Source: Clostridiales bacterium (GTDB lineage: Bacteria > Bacillota > Clostridia > Lachnospirales > CAG-274). From it: a stretch of 35,122 nt of DNA. A model generated the notes under the pieces. It was not told the origin of the DNA. It ran no database searches and saw only the letters and a list, made by a program, of their open reading frames with translations. Shown in pieces: positions 15,177 to 23,708 of the stretch. Position numbers and translations under genes: made by a program. The DNA lies in NCBI GenBank assembly GCA_021204175.1, contig JAJPZT010000075.1:1-35122 (forward strand), in the 5' to 3' direction. Within the stretch, counting starts at the first letter, position 1; every line of letters begins with the position of its first letter.

Positions 15177-15925
15177 TAACGGGAGCAAGCGGAGGAATAG
15201 GCTGGTATATGGCAAAAACACTGTCGGAAATGGGCTTTGATGTGATTTTGGCTGCAAGAAGCGTCGATAAGCTTGAAGCACTGGCGAAAACACTGCCCGG
15301 CAAAGCCGAGGTTTTCGGGGCGGATTTGTCAAAGCCGGAAGAGTGTAAAGGGCTTTATGAAAAGCTGAAGGGAAGAAAAATAGAGGTTTTAATCAACAAT
15401 GCGGGCTTCGGCGAGTTTTCTCCCTTTGATGAGGGTGATTTGGATACACAGCTTAATATGATAGACCTTAACGTAAAGGCGGTTCATATTCTGACAAAGC
15501 TTTTTTTGAAGGATTTCAAGAAAAAAGGCTACGGCTATATTTTAAATGTGGCAAGCCTTGCGGCGTTTCTTCCGGGACCTATGATGGCGTCTTATTATGC
15601 AGGAAAAGCCTATGTTTACAGATTGACTATGGCAATAAGGGAAGAGCTGAGAAGAGAAGGCTCGTCTGTTTATGCAGGGGTTCTCTGCCCGGGGCCTGTT
15701 TCTACGGACTTTAACAAAAGAGCCGGGGTTCGCTTCGCCACAAAGGGAATTGACCCCGAATACTGTGCAAAATACGCCATAGAAAAAATGTTTGATGAAA
15801 AGGCGGTTATTATTCCCGGCAGGATTGAGAAGTTTCTGCCTCTTTTGACAAAGTTTTCGCCCATTAATTGGCAGATGTTTTTCTGCGGTGAATTTCAAAA
15901 GAAAAAAGGCAGTTCTGACGAATAA
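15164..15925 (+). CDS. Short-chain dehydrogenase/reductase (SDR)
   Basis: The 253-residue classical SDR has the cofactor loop TGASGGIGW near the N-terminus, the NNAG motif (VLINNAGFGEF, about residue 80), and the catalytic Ser...Tyr-x-x-x-Lys (VASLAAF, then YYAGKAYVY about residue 148). The basic residue after the glycine motif (AARS) suggests NADP(H). The C-terminus (LLTKFSPINWQMFF) is hydrophobic, as in the YqjQ/DltE-like SDR group. Its start overlaps the end of cca with ribosome site AAAGGAGG inside cca. The substrate is unknown. A fatty-acid or ketone reductase is typical of this group but cannot be chosen from sequence. Confidence 0.88.
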   Translation: MAALITGASGGIGWYMAKTLSEMGFDVILAARSVDKLEALAKTLPGKAEVFGADLSKPEECKGLYEKLKGRKIEVLINNAGFGEFSPFDEGDLDTQLNMIDLNVKAVHILTKLFLKDFKKKGYGYILNVASLAAFLPGPMMASYYAGKAYVYRLTMAIREELRREGSSVYAGVLCPGPVSTDFNKRAGVRFATKGIDPEYCAKYAIEKMFDEKAVIIPGRIEKFLPLLTKFSPINWQMFFCGEFQKKKGSSDE

Positions 15926-16309
15926 AAGTATTAAAAAAACCAAAGCTTTGAAAAAAATATATCCTATATTGGCAGGACGTGGAAAAATTGAAAAGATTTC
16001 AGTCAATTAGCATAATTGGCTGAGCGTATTTTTATAAAACAGACCCGGGCGCAAACAAAATGGGTTCATCAGATGAAGAAAGAGTAATGACTATGTAAAA
16101 GCAGCCACTGCCCTTTCTTATTTTCTATGCCGTGCTTGCGCGGCAATTTGGATCGGCTTTGGATTTGCATTATCTTCAGCATCAGGATAAGAAGAATTAG
16201 AGTAATATTTTAAAACAAATTATTTATGCCGTTTTTATATTTCAAGGATTGAAGTTTTTTATATTTATGGTAGAATTATAATAGGAAAAGCTTTTAAGGA
16301 GAGATTGAT
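15926..16309. other. Intergenic region with decayed coding remnants and queF promoter
   Basis: No complete gene is visible in these 384 bases. A 24-codon stretch at 16024-16095 reads AYFYKTDPGANKMGSSDEER and resembles the end of a DUF805-type membrane protein, but has stops on both sides. A small hairpin GCCGTG/CGCGGC lies at about 16129-16144. Near the right end a weak promoter reads TTGAAG (16249-16254), 16 bp, TAGAAT (16271-16276), overlapping a TATAAT at 16277-16282. I found no preQ1 riboswitch core ahead of queF. Confidence 0.5.
16024..16098 (+). pseudogene. Possible remnant of a DUF805-type membrane protein tail
   Basis: The fragment reads TDPGANKMGSSDEER, similar to the GPNRYG-type tail that ends DUF805 proteins. 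TGA precedes it directly and TAA ends it, with no start or ribosome site. This is a weak resemblance over about 15 residues and could be chance. Confidence 0.25.
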
Positions 16310-16804
16310 ATGGAAAACAGCGAAAGAAAAAATGAGGGACTTTCACTTTTGGGCAGCAGGGTTCAAAAATATCCCGATGACTATGCCCCGGAGGTTTTGG
16401 AAACATTTGTAAACAAGCATCAGGACAGAGACTACTTCGTAAAGTTTAACTGTCCCGAATTTACAAGTCTCTGCCCCATAACAGGTCAGCCTGACTTTGC
16501 AACAATTTATATATCTTATGTTCCCGACGTTAAAATGGTTGAGAGCAAGTCTCTTAAGCTTTATTTGTTCAGCTTCAGAAACCACGGCGGTTTTCACGAG
16601 GACTGCGTAAACACAATTATGAACGATCTTATAAAGCTTATGAATCCCAAATATATTGAGGTATGGGGAAAGTTTACCCCCAGAGGGGGCATTTCAATCG
16701 ACCCCTACTGCAATTACGGAAGGGCAGGCACAAGGTGGGAGAAAGCCGCCGAAAACAGGCTTTTAAACCACGATTTATATCCGGAAAAGGTTGATAACAG
16801 ATAA
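16310..16804 (+). CDS. queF: NADPH-dependent preQ0 reductase
   Basis: QueF reduces 7-cyano-7-deazaguanine to preQ1 in queuosine biosynthesis. The 164-residue protein is the unimodular (YkvM) type: catalytic Cys55 in [14 protein letters not shown], and the substrate motif [22 protein letters not shown] with the conserved Glu and His, ending [12 protein letters not shown]. Length and motifs match the B. subtilis enzyme, whose catalytic Cys is also at position 55. It has a good ribosome site (AAGGAGAG). No queC, queD or queE genes are in the window, so preQ0 must come from genes elsewhere or from uptake. It is the first gene of a tightly spaced set running through nrdD to dut. Confidence 0.96.
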   Translation: MENSERKNEGLSLLGSRVQKYPDDYAPEVLETFVNKHQDRDYFVKFNCPEFTSLCPITGQPDFATIYISYVPDVKMVESKSLKLYLFSFRNHGGFHEDCVNTIMNDLIKLMNPKYIEVWGKFTPRGGISIDPYCNYGRAGTRWEKAAENRLLNHDLYPEKVDNR

Positions 16805-16838
16805 GGGCTTTGTCATAAGCGAAAGGGAGAAAAACAAA

Positions 16839-17072
16839 ATGAAATATGTCTGGACGCTGGAAATAATGTATGACTATGGTGAAGATGAGGAATTTGAGGA
16901 TTCCTGCTTTTTGGGTTATTATTCTTCAGAAGAAAAGGCAAGACAAATGATAGGCTATTTCAGAAATAAGGCGGATTACAGCAAATACAGCGAAGATTGT
17001 TTTGTGATCGATAAAATCGAAATTGACAGAAAACGGTGGTCAGAGGGTTTTATATCCTATGATGATATGTAA
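16839..17072 (+). CDS. Small acidic protein, DUF7336-like, paralogue 1
   Basis: The 77-residue product (MKYVWTLEIMYDYGEDEEFE..., FLGYYSSEEKARQMIGYF..., FVIDKIEIDRKRWSEGF) resembles a family of small soluble proteins with the pattern 'hydrophobic strand - GxYSSxEKA - F - W-x-E-G-F', which I recall as DUF7336-like; relatives often occur near immunity or regulatory genes. A frame opening at 16791 inside queF is possible, but AAAGGGAG precedes ATG 16839, which gives the family-like N-terminus. It lies between queF and a related protein at 17102. Function unknown. A role tied to nrdDG is only positional. Confidence 0.72.
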   Translation: MKYVWTLEIMYDYGEDEEFEDSCFLGYYSSEEKARQMIGYFRNKADYSKYSEDCFVIDKIEIDRKRWSEGFISYDDM

Positions 17073-17101
17073 AAAAATTCTAATAGGAAAGGGGTATCGC
17101 T

Positions 17102-17329
17102 ATGGAATATCTTTATGATTTATGTCATTCATATAAATACGGTGCGGAGGAAAAGTATACAAACGAAAAGTCGCTGGGAGTTTTTTCTTCAAGAGAAAAG
17201 GCTGAGGCAGCCATAGACCACTATATAAAACAGCCCGGTTTTTGTGACTATGACATAAGCTGTTTTAAAATTACAGAATGTAAAATCGACGAGCCTTATT
17301 TAGGTAAAATAATTACAACAAGATATTAA
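17102..17329 (+). CDS. Small acidic protein, DUF7336-like, paralogue 2
   Basis: The 75-residue product shares with its neighbour at 16839 the features F-SS-x-E-K-A (here GVFSSREKAEAAIDHY), an aromatic PGF/YSK turn, then CFKITECKIDE where the other has CFVIDKIEIDR. It looks like a diverged tandem duplicate lacking the WSEGF end. The ribosome site AAAGG is 9-10 bases before ATG 17102 and nrdD begins 31 bases after its stop. I know no function for the family. Confidence is good that this is a gene, low for any role. Confidence 0.72.
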   Translation: MEYLYDLCHSYKYGAEEKYTNEKSLGVFSSREKAEAAIDHYIKQPGFCDYDISCFKITECKIDEPYLGKIITTRY

Positions 17330-17360
17330 GAAATACTTTCGGAAAAGGAGGGACGTAAAA

Positions 17361-19508
17361 ATGGCTTATATTATAAAAAAGGACGGAACCCTTGAACAAT
17401 TTGACAGACAGAAAATTATTACTGCCGTAAGCAAGTCGGCGGACAGGGTAATGTATAAATTTAAGGCATATGAGCTTGAAGCCATATGTTCCTTTGTAGA
17501 GGATAAAATTCAGGCAAATCTCCTTGAAGAAATACCAATTCAGACGATGCACTATTTGGTTGAAAGCGCATTGGAGGAGATTGAACCCAGAGTTGCAAAA
17601 AGCTATAAGGACTATCGAAACTATAAAAAGGACTTTGTTCATATGCTTGACAAGGTTTACAGAAAAGCCCAGTCGGTTATGTATATAGGTGATAAGGAAA
17701 ATTCCAACACCGACTCAGCCCTTGTAGCCACAAAGCGAAGCCTTATTTACAACCACTTAAACAAGGAGCTTTACAAAAAATTCTTTTTGACCACCGAAGA
17801 GCTTCAGGCAATTAAGGACGGCTATATTTATATTCACGATATGTCAAGCAGACGTGACACAATGAACTGCTGTCTTTTTAATATGACAGAGGTTTTAAGC
17901 GACGGCTTCGAAATGGGCAATTTGTGGTATAACGAGCCTAAAACCCTTGATGTTGCCTTTGACGTTATAGGGGACGTTGTGCTTTCAACGGCTTCTCAGC
18001 AGTACGGCGGCTTTACTGTTCCCGAAATAGATAAAATTTTAGAGCCCTATGCCCAAAAGTCTTATGATCTGCACAAACAGAGACTTATTGACTTTTACAG
18101 ACAGATTAAGGGCGAGCCCAATGAAAATGATATGAAAATAATCGATAATGAAGCCTATAAAAAGCTTAAAAGAGAGTGCGAGCAGGGCTTTCAGGGGCTT
18201 GAATATAAGCTTAATTCGGTGGGCTCAAGCAGGGGAGACTATCCCTTTATTACAATAACACTGGGCTTAGGCACAAAGCCTTTTGAGAAAATGGCGGCTA
18301 AGACTGCCCTTGAGGTTCATATGAAGGGTCAGGGAAAGCCCGGCAACAGGAAGCCCGTTCTCTTCCCTAAAATCGTATTTTTATATGATGAAAAGCTTCA
18401 CGGAAAAGGCGGAGAATTAGAGGACGTTTTTGATGTGGGTGTTGAATGCTCAATGAAAACAATGTACCCCGACTGGCTTTCTCTTTCAGGGGACTCCTAC
18501 GTTGCGGAAGCCTATCAAAAATACGGCGTTGTAATAAGCCCAATGGGCTGCAGAGCCTTTCTTTCTCTTTGGTTTGAAAGAGGGGGCAGAAAGCCTGCTG
18601 ACGAAAATGACAAGCCCGTTGTAGTGGGCAGATTTAACTTAGGGGCAATTTCTCTTCATCTGCCTATGATTTACGCAAAGGCTCAGAAGGAAAGCAAGGA
18701 CTTCTACACTGTTCTCGACCACTATCTTGAAATGATAAGAAGCCTTCACAAAAAGACTATTGAATATGTGGGTGAAATGAAGGCTTCAACAAATCCCGTT
18801 GCCTACTGCGAAGGGGGATTTTACGGCGGTCATCTTAAGCCAACAGACAAAATTAAGTCTATTCTTAAGCTTTGTACGATTTCATTCGGCATAACCGCCC
18901 TTAATGAGCTTCAGCAGCTTCACAACAGAAAGTCGCTGGTTCAAGACGGAGCCTTTGCCCTTGAGGTTATGGAATACATAAACAAAAAGGTGGACGGGTT
19001 TAAAGAAGAGGACGATATAAACTACGCAATTTACGGAACGCCGGCTGAAAGTCTCTGCGGCTTGCAGGTGGAGCAGTTCAGAAAGCTTTACGGAATTATT
19101 CCCAATGTTTCCGACAGACCCTACGTCAGCAATTCCTTCCACTGTCACGTAACCGAGGATATTACCCCTATCGAAAAGCAGGATTTGGAAAAAAGATTTT
19201 GGAATCTCTGCAACGGGGGCATAATTCAGTACGTCAAATACCCCATAAACTACAACAAAGAGGCTGTTGTAACCCTTATAAGGCGTGCTATGAAAATGGG
19301 CTTTTACGAGGGGGTAAACCTGTCTCTTGCCTACTGCGACGACTGCGGTCATCAGGAGCTTGAAATGGATGTCTGCCCGAAATGCGGAAGCAGAAACTTA
19401 ACCAAAATCGACAGAATGAACGGCTATTTAAGCTATTCGAGAGTTCATGGCGACACAAGGCTCAACTCCGCTAAAATGGCTGAAATTGCCGAAAGAAAGA
19501 GTATGTAG
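17361..19508 (+). CDS. nrdD: Anaerobic (class III) ribonucleoside-triphosphate reductase
   Basis: NrdD makes deoxynucleoside triphosphates without oxygen using a glycyl radical. The 715-residue protein has an N-terminal ATP-cone (residues 1-90, IIKKDGTLEQFDRQKI), a long barrel with the active-site region (RDTMNCCLFN), a zinc site formed by C659, C662, C672 and C675, and a C-terminal radical loop with Gly688 in RMNGYLSYSRVHGD. E. coli has Cys-Gly-Tyr-Leu here; this protein has Asn before the Gly, as I recall for several clostridial NrdD subtypes that do not use formate. A strong ribosome site (AAAAGGAGGGA) precedes the start. nrdG follows two bases after its stop. Confidence 0.96.
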   Translation: MAYIIKKDGTLEQFDRQKIITAVSKSADRVMYKFKAYELEAICSFVEDKIQANLLEEIPIQTMHYLVESALEEIEPRVAKSYKDYRNYKKDFVHMLDKVYRKAQSVMYIGDKENSNTDSALVATKRSLIYNHLNKELYKKFFLTTEELQAIKDGYIYIHDMSSRRDTMNCCLFNMTEVLSDGFEMGNLWYNEPKTLDVAFDVIGDVVLSTASQQYGGFTVPEIDKILEPYAQKSYDLHKQRLIDFYRQIKGEPNENDMKIIDNEAYKKLKRECEQGFQGLEYKLNSVGSSRGDYPFITITLGLGTKPFEKMAAKTALEVHMKGQGKPGNRKPVLFPKIVFLYDEKLHGKGGELEDVFDVGVECSMKTMYPDWLSLSGDSYVAEAYQKYGVVISPMGCRAFLSLWFERGGRKPADENDKPVVVGRFNLGAISLHLPMIYAKAQKESKDFYTVLDHYLEMIRSLHKKTIEYVGEMKASTNPVAYCEGGFYGGHLKPTDKIKSILKLCTISFGITALNELQQLHNRKSLVQDGAFALEVMEYINKKVDGFKEEDDINYAIYGTPAESLCGLQVEQFRKLYGIIPNVSDRPYVSNSFHCHVTEDITPIEKQDLEKRFWNLCNGGIIQYVKYPINYNKEAVVTLIRRAMKMGFYEGVNLSLAYCDDCGHQELEMDVCPKCGSRNLTKIDRMNGYLSYSRVHGDTRLNSAKMAEIAERKSM

Positions 19509-19510
19509 CT

Positions 19511-20001
19511 ATGAGGTATCATAATATTACACACGACGATATGAAAAACGGCAGCGGCTTAAGGGTGGTTTTGTGGGTGTCGGGCTGTTCCCACAGATGT
19601 CCCGGCTGTCATAACCAAATCACATGGGACGAAAAAAGTGGACTTGTTTTTGACGAAGAAGCCAAAGCGAAAATTTTCTCACAGCTTGAAAAGGACTATA
19701 TTTCCGGCTTAACCTTAAGCGGCGGCGACCCATTGTTTTTTAACAACAGACAGGACGCAGCGGAGCTTTTAAAAGAGGTCAAAGAAAGATTTCCCAAAAA
19801 AATATTTGGCTTTATACCGGATATTTGTGGGAGGAAATTAAGGATTTGAGCCTTATTCAATATGTCGATATTTTGGTTGACGGAAGGTTTATAAAAGAGC
19901 TTAAGGACAACAACCTTAAGTGGAGAGGCTCTTCAAACCAAAGGGTTATAGACGTTAAAAAAAGCCTTGAAAAAGGGACGGCAGTGCTTTACTGTGATTA
20001 G
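19511..20001 (+). pseudogene. nrdG: nrdG activase with frameshift at a 7-A run
   Basis: NrdG is the radical-SAM activase that generates the NrdD glycyl radical. The first 97 codons read normally (iron-sulfur motif C26-S-H-R-C30-P-G-C33, then TLSGGDPLF). The frame then runs into a premature stop at 19849. In the next frame the expected remainder continues: IWLYTGYLWEEIKDL, VDILVDGRFIKELKDNN, LKWRGSSNQRVIDVKKSL, ending at TAG 19999-20001. The switch occurs at seven As (19796-19802); one more A would restore a 163-residue protein of normal length. It may be a sequencing error, a true mutation, or slippage at the A-run. nrdD beside it needs this activase, which favours a functional product or an assembly error. 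Confidence 0.85.
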
Positions 20002-20016
20002 ACTTTAGGAGGAATT

Positions 20017-20526
20017 ATGGAAATTTACTTTGCGAAAATGAGAGACGGGGCGAAAATTCCCGATAAAAAAATATGGGACGCAGGGCTTGACATTTACCCC
20101 TGCTTTGATGAAGATTATCTGCTTATTCAGCCGGGGGAGACGGTTCTTGTGCCTACGGGGATCTGCTCTGCCATACCCGAAAATTATTATATTCAGGTGG
20201 AGGAAAGAGGTTCAAGCGGCAGCAAGGGCATAAAATATTCCGCCGGAGTTATAGACTCAAGCTATCGGGGCGAATGGTTTTTGGCGACCACAAACACAAA
20301 CAAAAAGCCCCTTATTATTTCAAAGCTTAAGCTTGATGAGCTTCAGCCCTCGGTTAAGGAGCTTATAGAAAAATGCTTTGTGGTTTACCCCTACGAAAAG
20401 GCACTTTTTCAGGGGGTTATCCACTGTGTTCATAATGAACTGGAAAGAAAGGAAATTTCCCTTGAAGAGCTTTTGAAAATCCCTTCCGAAAGAGGTGAGG
20501 GGAGATTGGGCAGCAGCGGCAAATAA
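20017..20526 (+). CDS. dut: dUTPase (dUTP diphosphatase)
   Basis: Dut hydrolyses dUTP to dUMP, keeping uracil out of DNA and supplying thymidylate synthesis. The 169-residue protein shows motif 1 DAGLDIYPC (residue 21 on), motif 2/3 ERGSSGSKGIKYSAGVIDSSYRGE and the glycine-rich C-terminal motif 5 RGEGRLGSSGK that closes the trimeric active site. It is longer than the E. coli enzyme (about 150), with an inserted helix before the last strand (KLDELQPSVKELIEK). It has a good ribosome site (TAGGAGG), follows nrdG by 15 bases and ends the nucleotide-supply operon, followed by a terminator. Confidence 0.92.
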   Translation: MEIYFAKMRDGAKIPDKKIWDAGLDIYPCFDEDYLLIQPGETVLVPTGICSAIPENYYIQVEERGSSGSKGIKYSAGVIDSSYRGEWFLATTNTNKKPLIISKLKLDELQPSVKELIEKCFVVYPYEKALFQGVIHCVHNELERKEISLEELLKIPSERGEGRLGSSGK

Positions 20527-20552
20527 GACTGCCGCAAAAAATTGATTTAATT

Positions 20553-20601
20553 AAAAACAGAAAGCCGAATAACCTCAGAGATTTTGGCTTTCTGTTTTTT
20601 T
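20553..20601. terminator. Bidirectional terminator after dut
   Basis: A stem of about 13 bp (AAAAACAGAAAGCC at 20553-20566 with GGCTTTCTGTTTTT at 20586-20599) has A- and T-runs on its outer sides. The stop codon of the DUF1275 gene on the minus strand lies in the loop, so that gene's last codons form one arm. Confidence 0.88.
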
Positions 20602-21300
20602 GGCTATATTTCTTGCGGATTTCCTGAGCTTTAAGTCGCTTGAAAGCAAAACTCCGAAGGCGCCTAAAAGGAGAATTGCCGCCCAAAAAATCGCTTTGCC
20701 CTGAAGCTTAAATATAAGCAGAGAGCCTGTTAAAGCACCGGTGAAAAAGAAAATTATTGCGGAAATATAATAAAGGGCGGTGTTAAAGCTTTTTCTGCTT
20801 TTATTGCTTATTGCGGCGACGAGATTTTTCGAAGCCTGTCTCAGATTGTTAGTGCAGAAGGTTGTGGAAAGAGGCACGCCCTGAAGCTTTGTAAAGCTGT
20901 TATACTGAATTGCACATACAAAGGTTACGGGTACCGTAAAAAAAGGATCGGGAAGCCCTGCGGGCAAAACCCCAAGCACAATCATAACAACGATTTCAGC
21001 AAATATAAAAACAGTGTGCCAGTGAATACCCAGCTTTCTGACTGAAGCCGGCAGTTTTTCCGATACTGCCACCCCTGCCGCATAGGCGGCTAAGGGAATT
21101 AAATAATAAAGACCGTTTTTAAAGGCTCCCTGAGCAAAGGCAATTGCCATTAATGCGAAATTTCCCGTTGCGGCGTTGCAGAAAACCTTTCCGTGCAAAA
21201 TATATGTAAAAGCCTCCATAAAACCGCCGCAGTAAGCCAAAATCCAGCATACGGGGCGGCTTTGATAAACAGGAAGCAGTTCCTTTTTAGTTTCAGACAT
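20575..21300 (-). CDS. DUF1275 (YoaK-like) membrane protein
   Basis: The 241-residue protein has about six predicted membrane helices and the YoaK/DUF1275 pattern: WILAYCGGFMEAFTYILHGKVFCNAATGNF near the start (the GGxxDA...TGN type motif with E for D), PVTFVCAIQYNSFTKLQG in the middle and a late STTFCTNNLRQ. The family function is unknown. An ATG at 21330 is in frame, but ATG 21300 overlaps the stop of the upstream AIR-synthase-like gene (ATGtcTGA) and is the more usual coupled start. Fourth and last gene of the minus-strand set that starts at 23831. Confidence 0.87.
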   Translation of the reverse strand: MSETKKELLPVYQSRPVCWILAYCGGFMEAFTYILHGKVFCNAATGNFALMAIAFAQGAFKNGLYYLIPLAAYAAGVAVSEKLPASVRKLGIHWHTVFIFAEIVVMIVLGVLPAGLPDPFFTVPVTFVCAIQYNSFTKLQGVPLSTTFCTNNLRQASKNLVAAISNKSRKSFNTALYYISAIIFFFTGALTGSLLIFKLQGKAIFWAAILLLGAFGVLLSSDLKLRKSARNIAKKTESQNL

Positions 21301-22294
21301 TTTCTCTAAGACGTGCCGAGTAGATTTCATCTGCTTGCGGCTCGCCTAAAACCTCCCTTTTGTTATTAATTATAACCGTTTTTTCGCCGGCAGTTATTTT
21401 GCCGATAACTGCGGCGTTTATGCCCTCTTTTTTAAGAGCATTTACAAGCTCCTCGCCGTTATTTATACAGATTAAAAGACTGCCGCTTGAAATAAGCCTT
21501 AAGGGGTTGACCCCGAAAAGTGAGCAGATTTCTTTTGTCTCATCCAAAACGGGAATTTTATCCGCATAAACAGTAATGCCTGTTTTGGAGCCGTCGGCAA
21601 TCTCAAAGCAAGCCCCCAAAACGCCCCCCTCTGTTATGTCATGCATAGAGCTTGCTCCAAGCTCAGCGGCTTTAAGGGCTTCCTTCCTAACCGAAAGACT
21701 TAAGGAAAGAGCCTTTGCCCTTTCTACTGCCTCTTTCGGCAAAATGCCTTTAAGCTTTTCCTCATTGTCAGCTGCAAGAATTGCCGTTCCCTCAAGTGCG
21801 GCATATTTCGTCATAACAACATCCTGACCAACAGCAGCTCCCCCTGTTTTAACAAATTTTCTGTCAATCGTTTTCCCCACAACAGCAGCGGAAACTATGG
21901 GTCGGTTCACTGCGTCGGTTATCTCGGTATGCCCTCCCAAAACCTCAAGTCCGGCTTTTTTTGTTTCTCTGAAAATGTCAGTGCTTAAGCGATCCAACTC
22001 TTCCTCCGAAAAATTCGGCGGCAAAAGAAGGGTTATCATAAGCCCGAAGGGAACGCATCCGCAGGAATAAATGTCGTTTGCGTTTACATTAACAAGAAGC
22101 CTGCCGATATTTTCGCAGGCTCCCGTAATGGGGTCGGCTGAAAGAACTATCATCTCCGTCTCCGGGTCTATAACGGCGCAGTCCTCGCCGACACCGGGTC
22201 TTAAAACAACTTCCTTTCTGCCGATTTGTGCATTTTTCGATTTCTCAAAAATATATTTGTCAAGCAGCTCCGAAGGGAGCTTTCCTACCTTCAT
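21293..22294 (-). CDS. AIR-synthase-family protein (HypE/ThiL-like)
   Basis: The 333-residue protein belongs to the PurM/HypE/SelD/ThiL ATP-binding superfamily. It shows the N-terminal RPGVGEDCAVID motif, NANDIYSCGCVPFGLMITLLLPP, VLGGHTEIT and SSMHDITEGGVLGACFE, which is the metal and ATP-binding core. It lacks the C-terminal Cys of HypE and the Sec/Cys loop expected of SelD, so neither name fits. Widespread uncharacterised firmicute homologues with the MKxGKLP start exist. It sits 10 bases after the VanW gene with a good ribosome site, and the gene after it is DUF1275. Its chemistry is unknown. An ATP-dependent activation step is likely from the fold. Confidence 0.88.
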   Translation of the reverse strand: MKVGKLPSELLDKYIFEKSKNAQIGRKEVVLRPGVGEDCAVIDPETEMIVLSADPITGACENIGRLLVNVNANDIYSCGCVPFGLMITLLLPPNFSEEELDRLSTDIFRETKKAGLEVLGGHTEITDAVNRPIVSAAVVGKTIDRKFVKTGGAAVGQDVVMTKYAALEGTAILAADNEEKLKGILPKEAVERAKALSLSLSVRKEALKAAELGASSMHDITEGGVLGACFEIADGSKTGITVYADKIPVLDETKEICSLFGVNPLRLISSGSLLICINNGEELVNALKKEGINAAVIGKITAGEKTVIINNKREVLGEPQADEIYSARLRENV

Positions 22295-22304
22295 AGTTTA
22301 CACC

Positions 22305-23681
22305 TTACTTTGTGTTATATGTGCTTTTATTGATTTTCACTGTTTCTACAAGCTCTCCGTTTTCGTATACATTTTTATAAAGCTCATATGTAACGGTTGA
22401 ATCCGTTTCACCTGTTTTTTTGTTATAAAATTCAAGGGTTCTGCCGCTGTCGTGAACCTCACAGCCCTCAATGGTTACGTTAACTGCGTTGTTTTCAAGG
22501 GAAGCCTTTATAACAACGGGGTAGCCTGTATTGTTTGTAATTTTAAGGTCTTTAACGTCCCCCGCAAGGGTTGCGTCATAGGCGTAATCCATATAGCCTA
22601 CCTTTTTGGAGTGGTTATAGCGTTCCGTAATTTCAAGTTCAGCCATAAGCGCCGCATTGTAAAGGGCCGACGACACCTGACATACTCCGCCGCCGATATC
22701 CTCTACAAGCTCGCCGTTTACATAAGCCCCGGCGTATTTATAGCCGCTTTCCTCCGTATAGGGCGAAAAGGCTTCATTTGTGGAAAAGGTTTCGCCGGGC
22801 ATAATAACGGTGTTGTTAAGCTTGCCTGCCGCTACTGAAAGATTGGTTATTCTGTCGTCGTTGCCTGTGCCGTAGGTGCTTTGGTATGTGCCTATTACAG
22901 ACGAGGTAAACTGAAAGTCCTCCTCGGTATATTCGGGCAAAACCGTATCAACGGGTATATTAACCTCGGCGTCTCTCTTTAAGGGCAGAAGCTCGTTAGC
23001 CATTTCAACGGTTCTGTCTCTGTCGACCTTTCTGCCGGAGGAAGCCTTTGTTATAACAAACTCTCCGTTTTCATATTTATACTCAGAGTTTACGGCTTCA
23101 ATATCTATGTCTGCGCAGATAACATCTACACATTCTTCAACCTTTGTGCCGTCATAAACCCATTCTGCGGTTAAATATTTGCCTCTGTCCTTGTTTTCCA
23201 TAACCTCGGCGTAGCGCTGTTTAATGTCTGCGTTTTCTCTGCCGAAGTTATAGGCTTCTTCTATGGCTTGGTCAAAGTCATAGCTTACGCCCAGCTCTTC
23301 GAATGTAAACTCCTTTGAATATGAAGCAGGGGCATATTTAAAATCTATTGTTCTGCCGGAGAGGATTGTCGACACCTGGGAAATCAGTGTTTCCTTAGCC
23401 TGTTCCTTTGTTAAGCCGCCTATGTTAATATCGTTTATGTATACATTTGAATAAATTGTGTCAACATCCAAAACCGCAGTAATTTCCGCCTCTTCCCTTT
23501 GCTTTGCAAGGTTTGCCGCAAAGTTTTCACGCAGAGTAATAAACACCGCTGTCATGCCTATTAAAATAATAAAGGCAGCTGTGCAGATTATAATTGTGCC
23601 TCTGCGCTTTTTTTGTATGTTAAGTGAATGAGCGGAGACCTGCTCTGTTTCGTTTTTAATATTTTCTTCCAACTCTGTCAT
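22305..23681 (-). CDS. VanW family membrane-anchored cell-wall protein
   Basis: The 458-residue product has a cytoplasmic N-terminus, one transmembrane helix (about 27-49), then an outside region with a YoaR-type peptidoglycan-binding domain (about 75-245, VYINDINIGGLTKEQAKE...) and a VanW domain (about 265-410: SVIGTYQSTYGTGNDDRITN, IMPGETFSTNEAF, DIGGGVCQVSSALYNAALMAELEI), and a C-terminal strand-rich tail. VanW was first seen in vancomycin-resistance clusters, but most copies like this one stand alone and their role is unsettled; recent structures suggest peptidoglycan binding. It is the second gene of the minus operon, after a 40-aa membrane protein. Resistance should not be inferred. Confidence 0.92.
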   Translation of the reverse strand: MTELEENIKNETEQVSAHSLNIQKKRRGTIIICTAAFIILIGMTAVFITLRENFAANLAKQREEAEITAVLDVDTIYSNVYINDINIGGLTKEQAKETLISQVSTILSGRTIDFKYAPASYSKEFTFEELGVSYDFDQAIEEAYNFGRENADIKQRYAEVMENKDRGKYLTAEWVYDGTKVEECVDVICADIDIEAVNSEYKYENGEFVITKASSGRKVDRDRTVEMANELLPLKRDAEVNIPVDTVLPEYTEEDFQFTSSVIGTYQSTYGTGNDDRITNLSVAAGKLNNTVIMPGETFSTNEAFSPYTEESGYKYAGAYVNGELVEDIGGGVCQVSSALYNAALMAELEITERYNHSKKVGYMDYAYDATLAGDVKDLKITNNTGYPVVIKASLENNAVNVTIEGCEVHDSGRTLEFYNKKTGETDSTVTYELYKNVYENGELVETVKINKSTYNTK

Positions 23682-23708
23682 AAACTTTTACCTCTCTTTT
23701 TTTCAATA

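Noticed and set aside
16200..16309. preQ1 riboswitch ahead of queF
   Set aside because: I looked for the short preQ1-I core (stem, C/A-rich tail) and saw none. Only a covariance search could exclude a divergent type.
21293..22294. SelD or HypE assignment
   Set aside because: No Sec/Cys loop of SelD and no C-terminal Cys of HypE, and no partner genes nearby.
22305..23681. Vancomycin resistance from the VanW protein
   Set aside because: Lone VanW proteins are widespread in Clostridia and no vanA/B, vanH or vanX genes are present.
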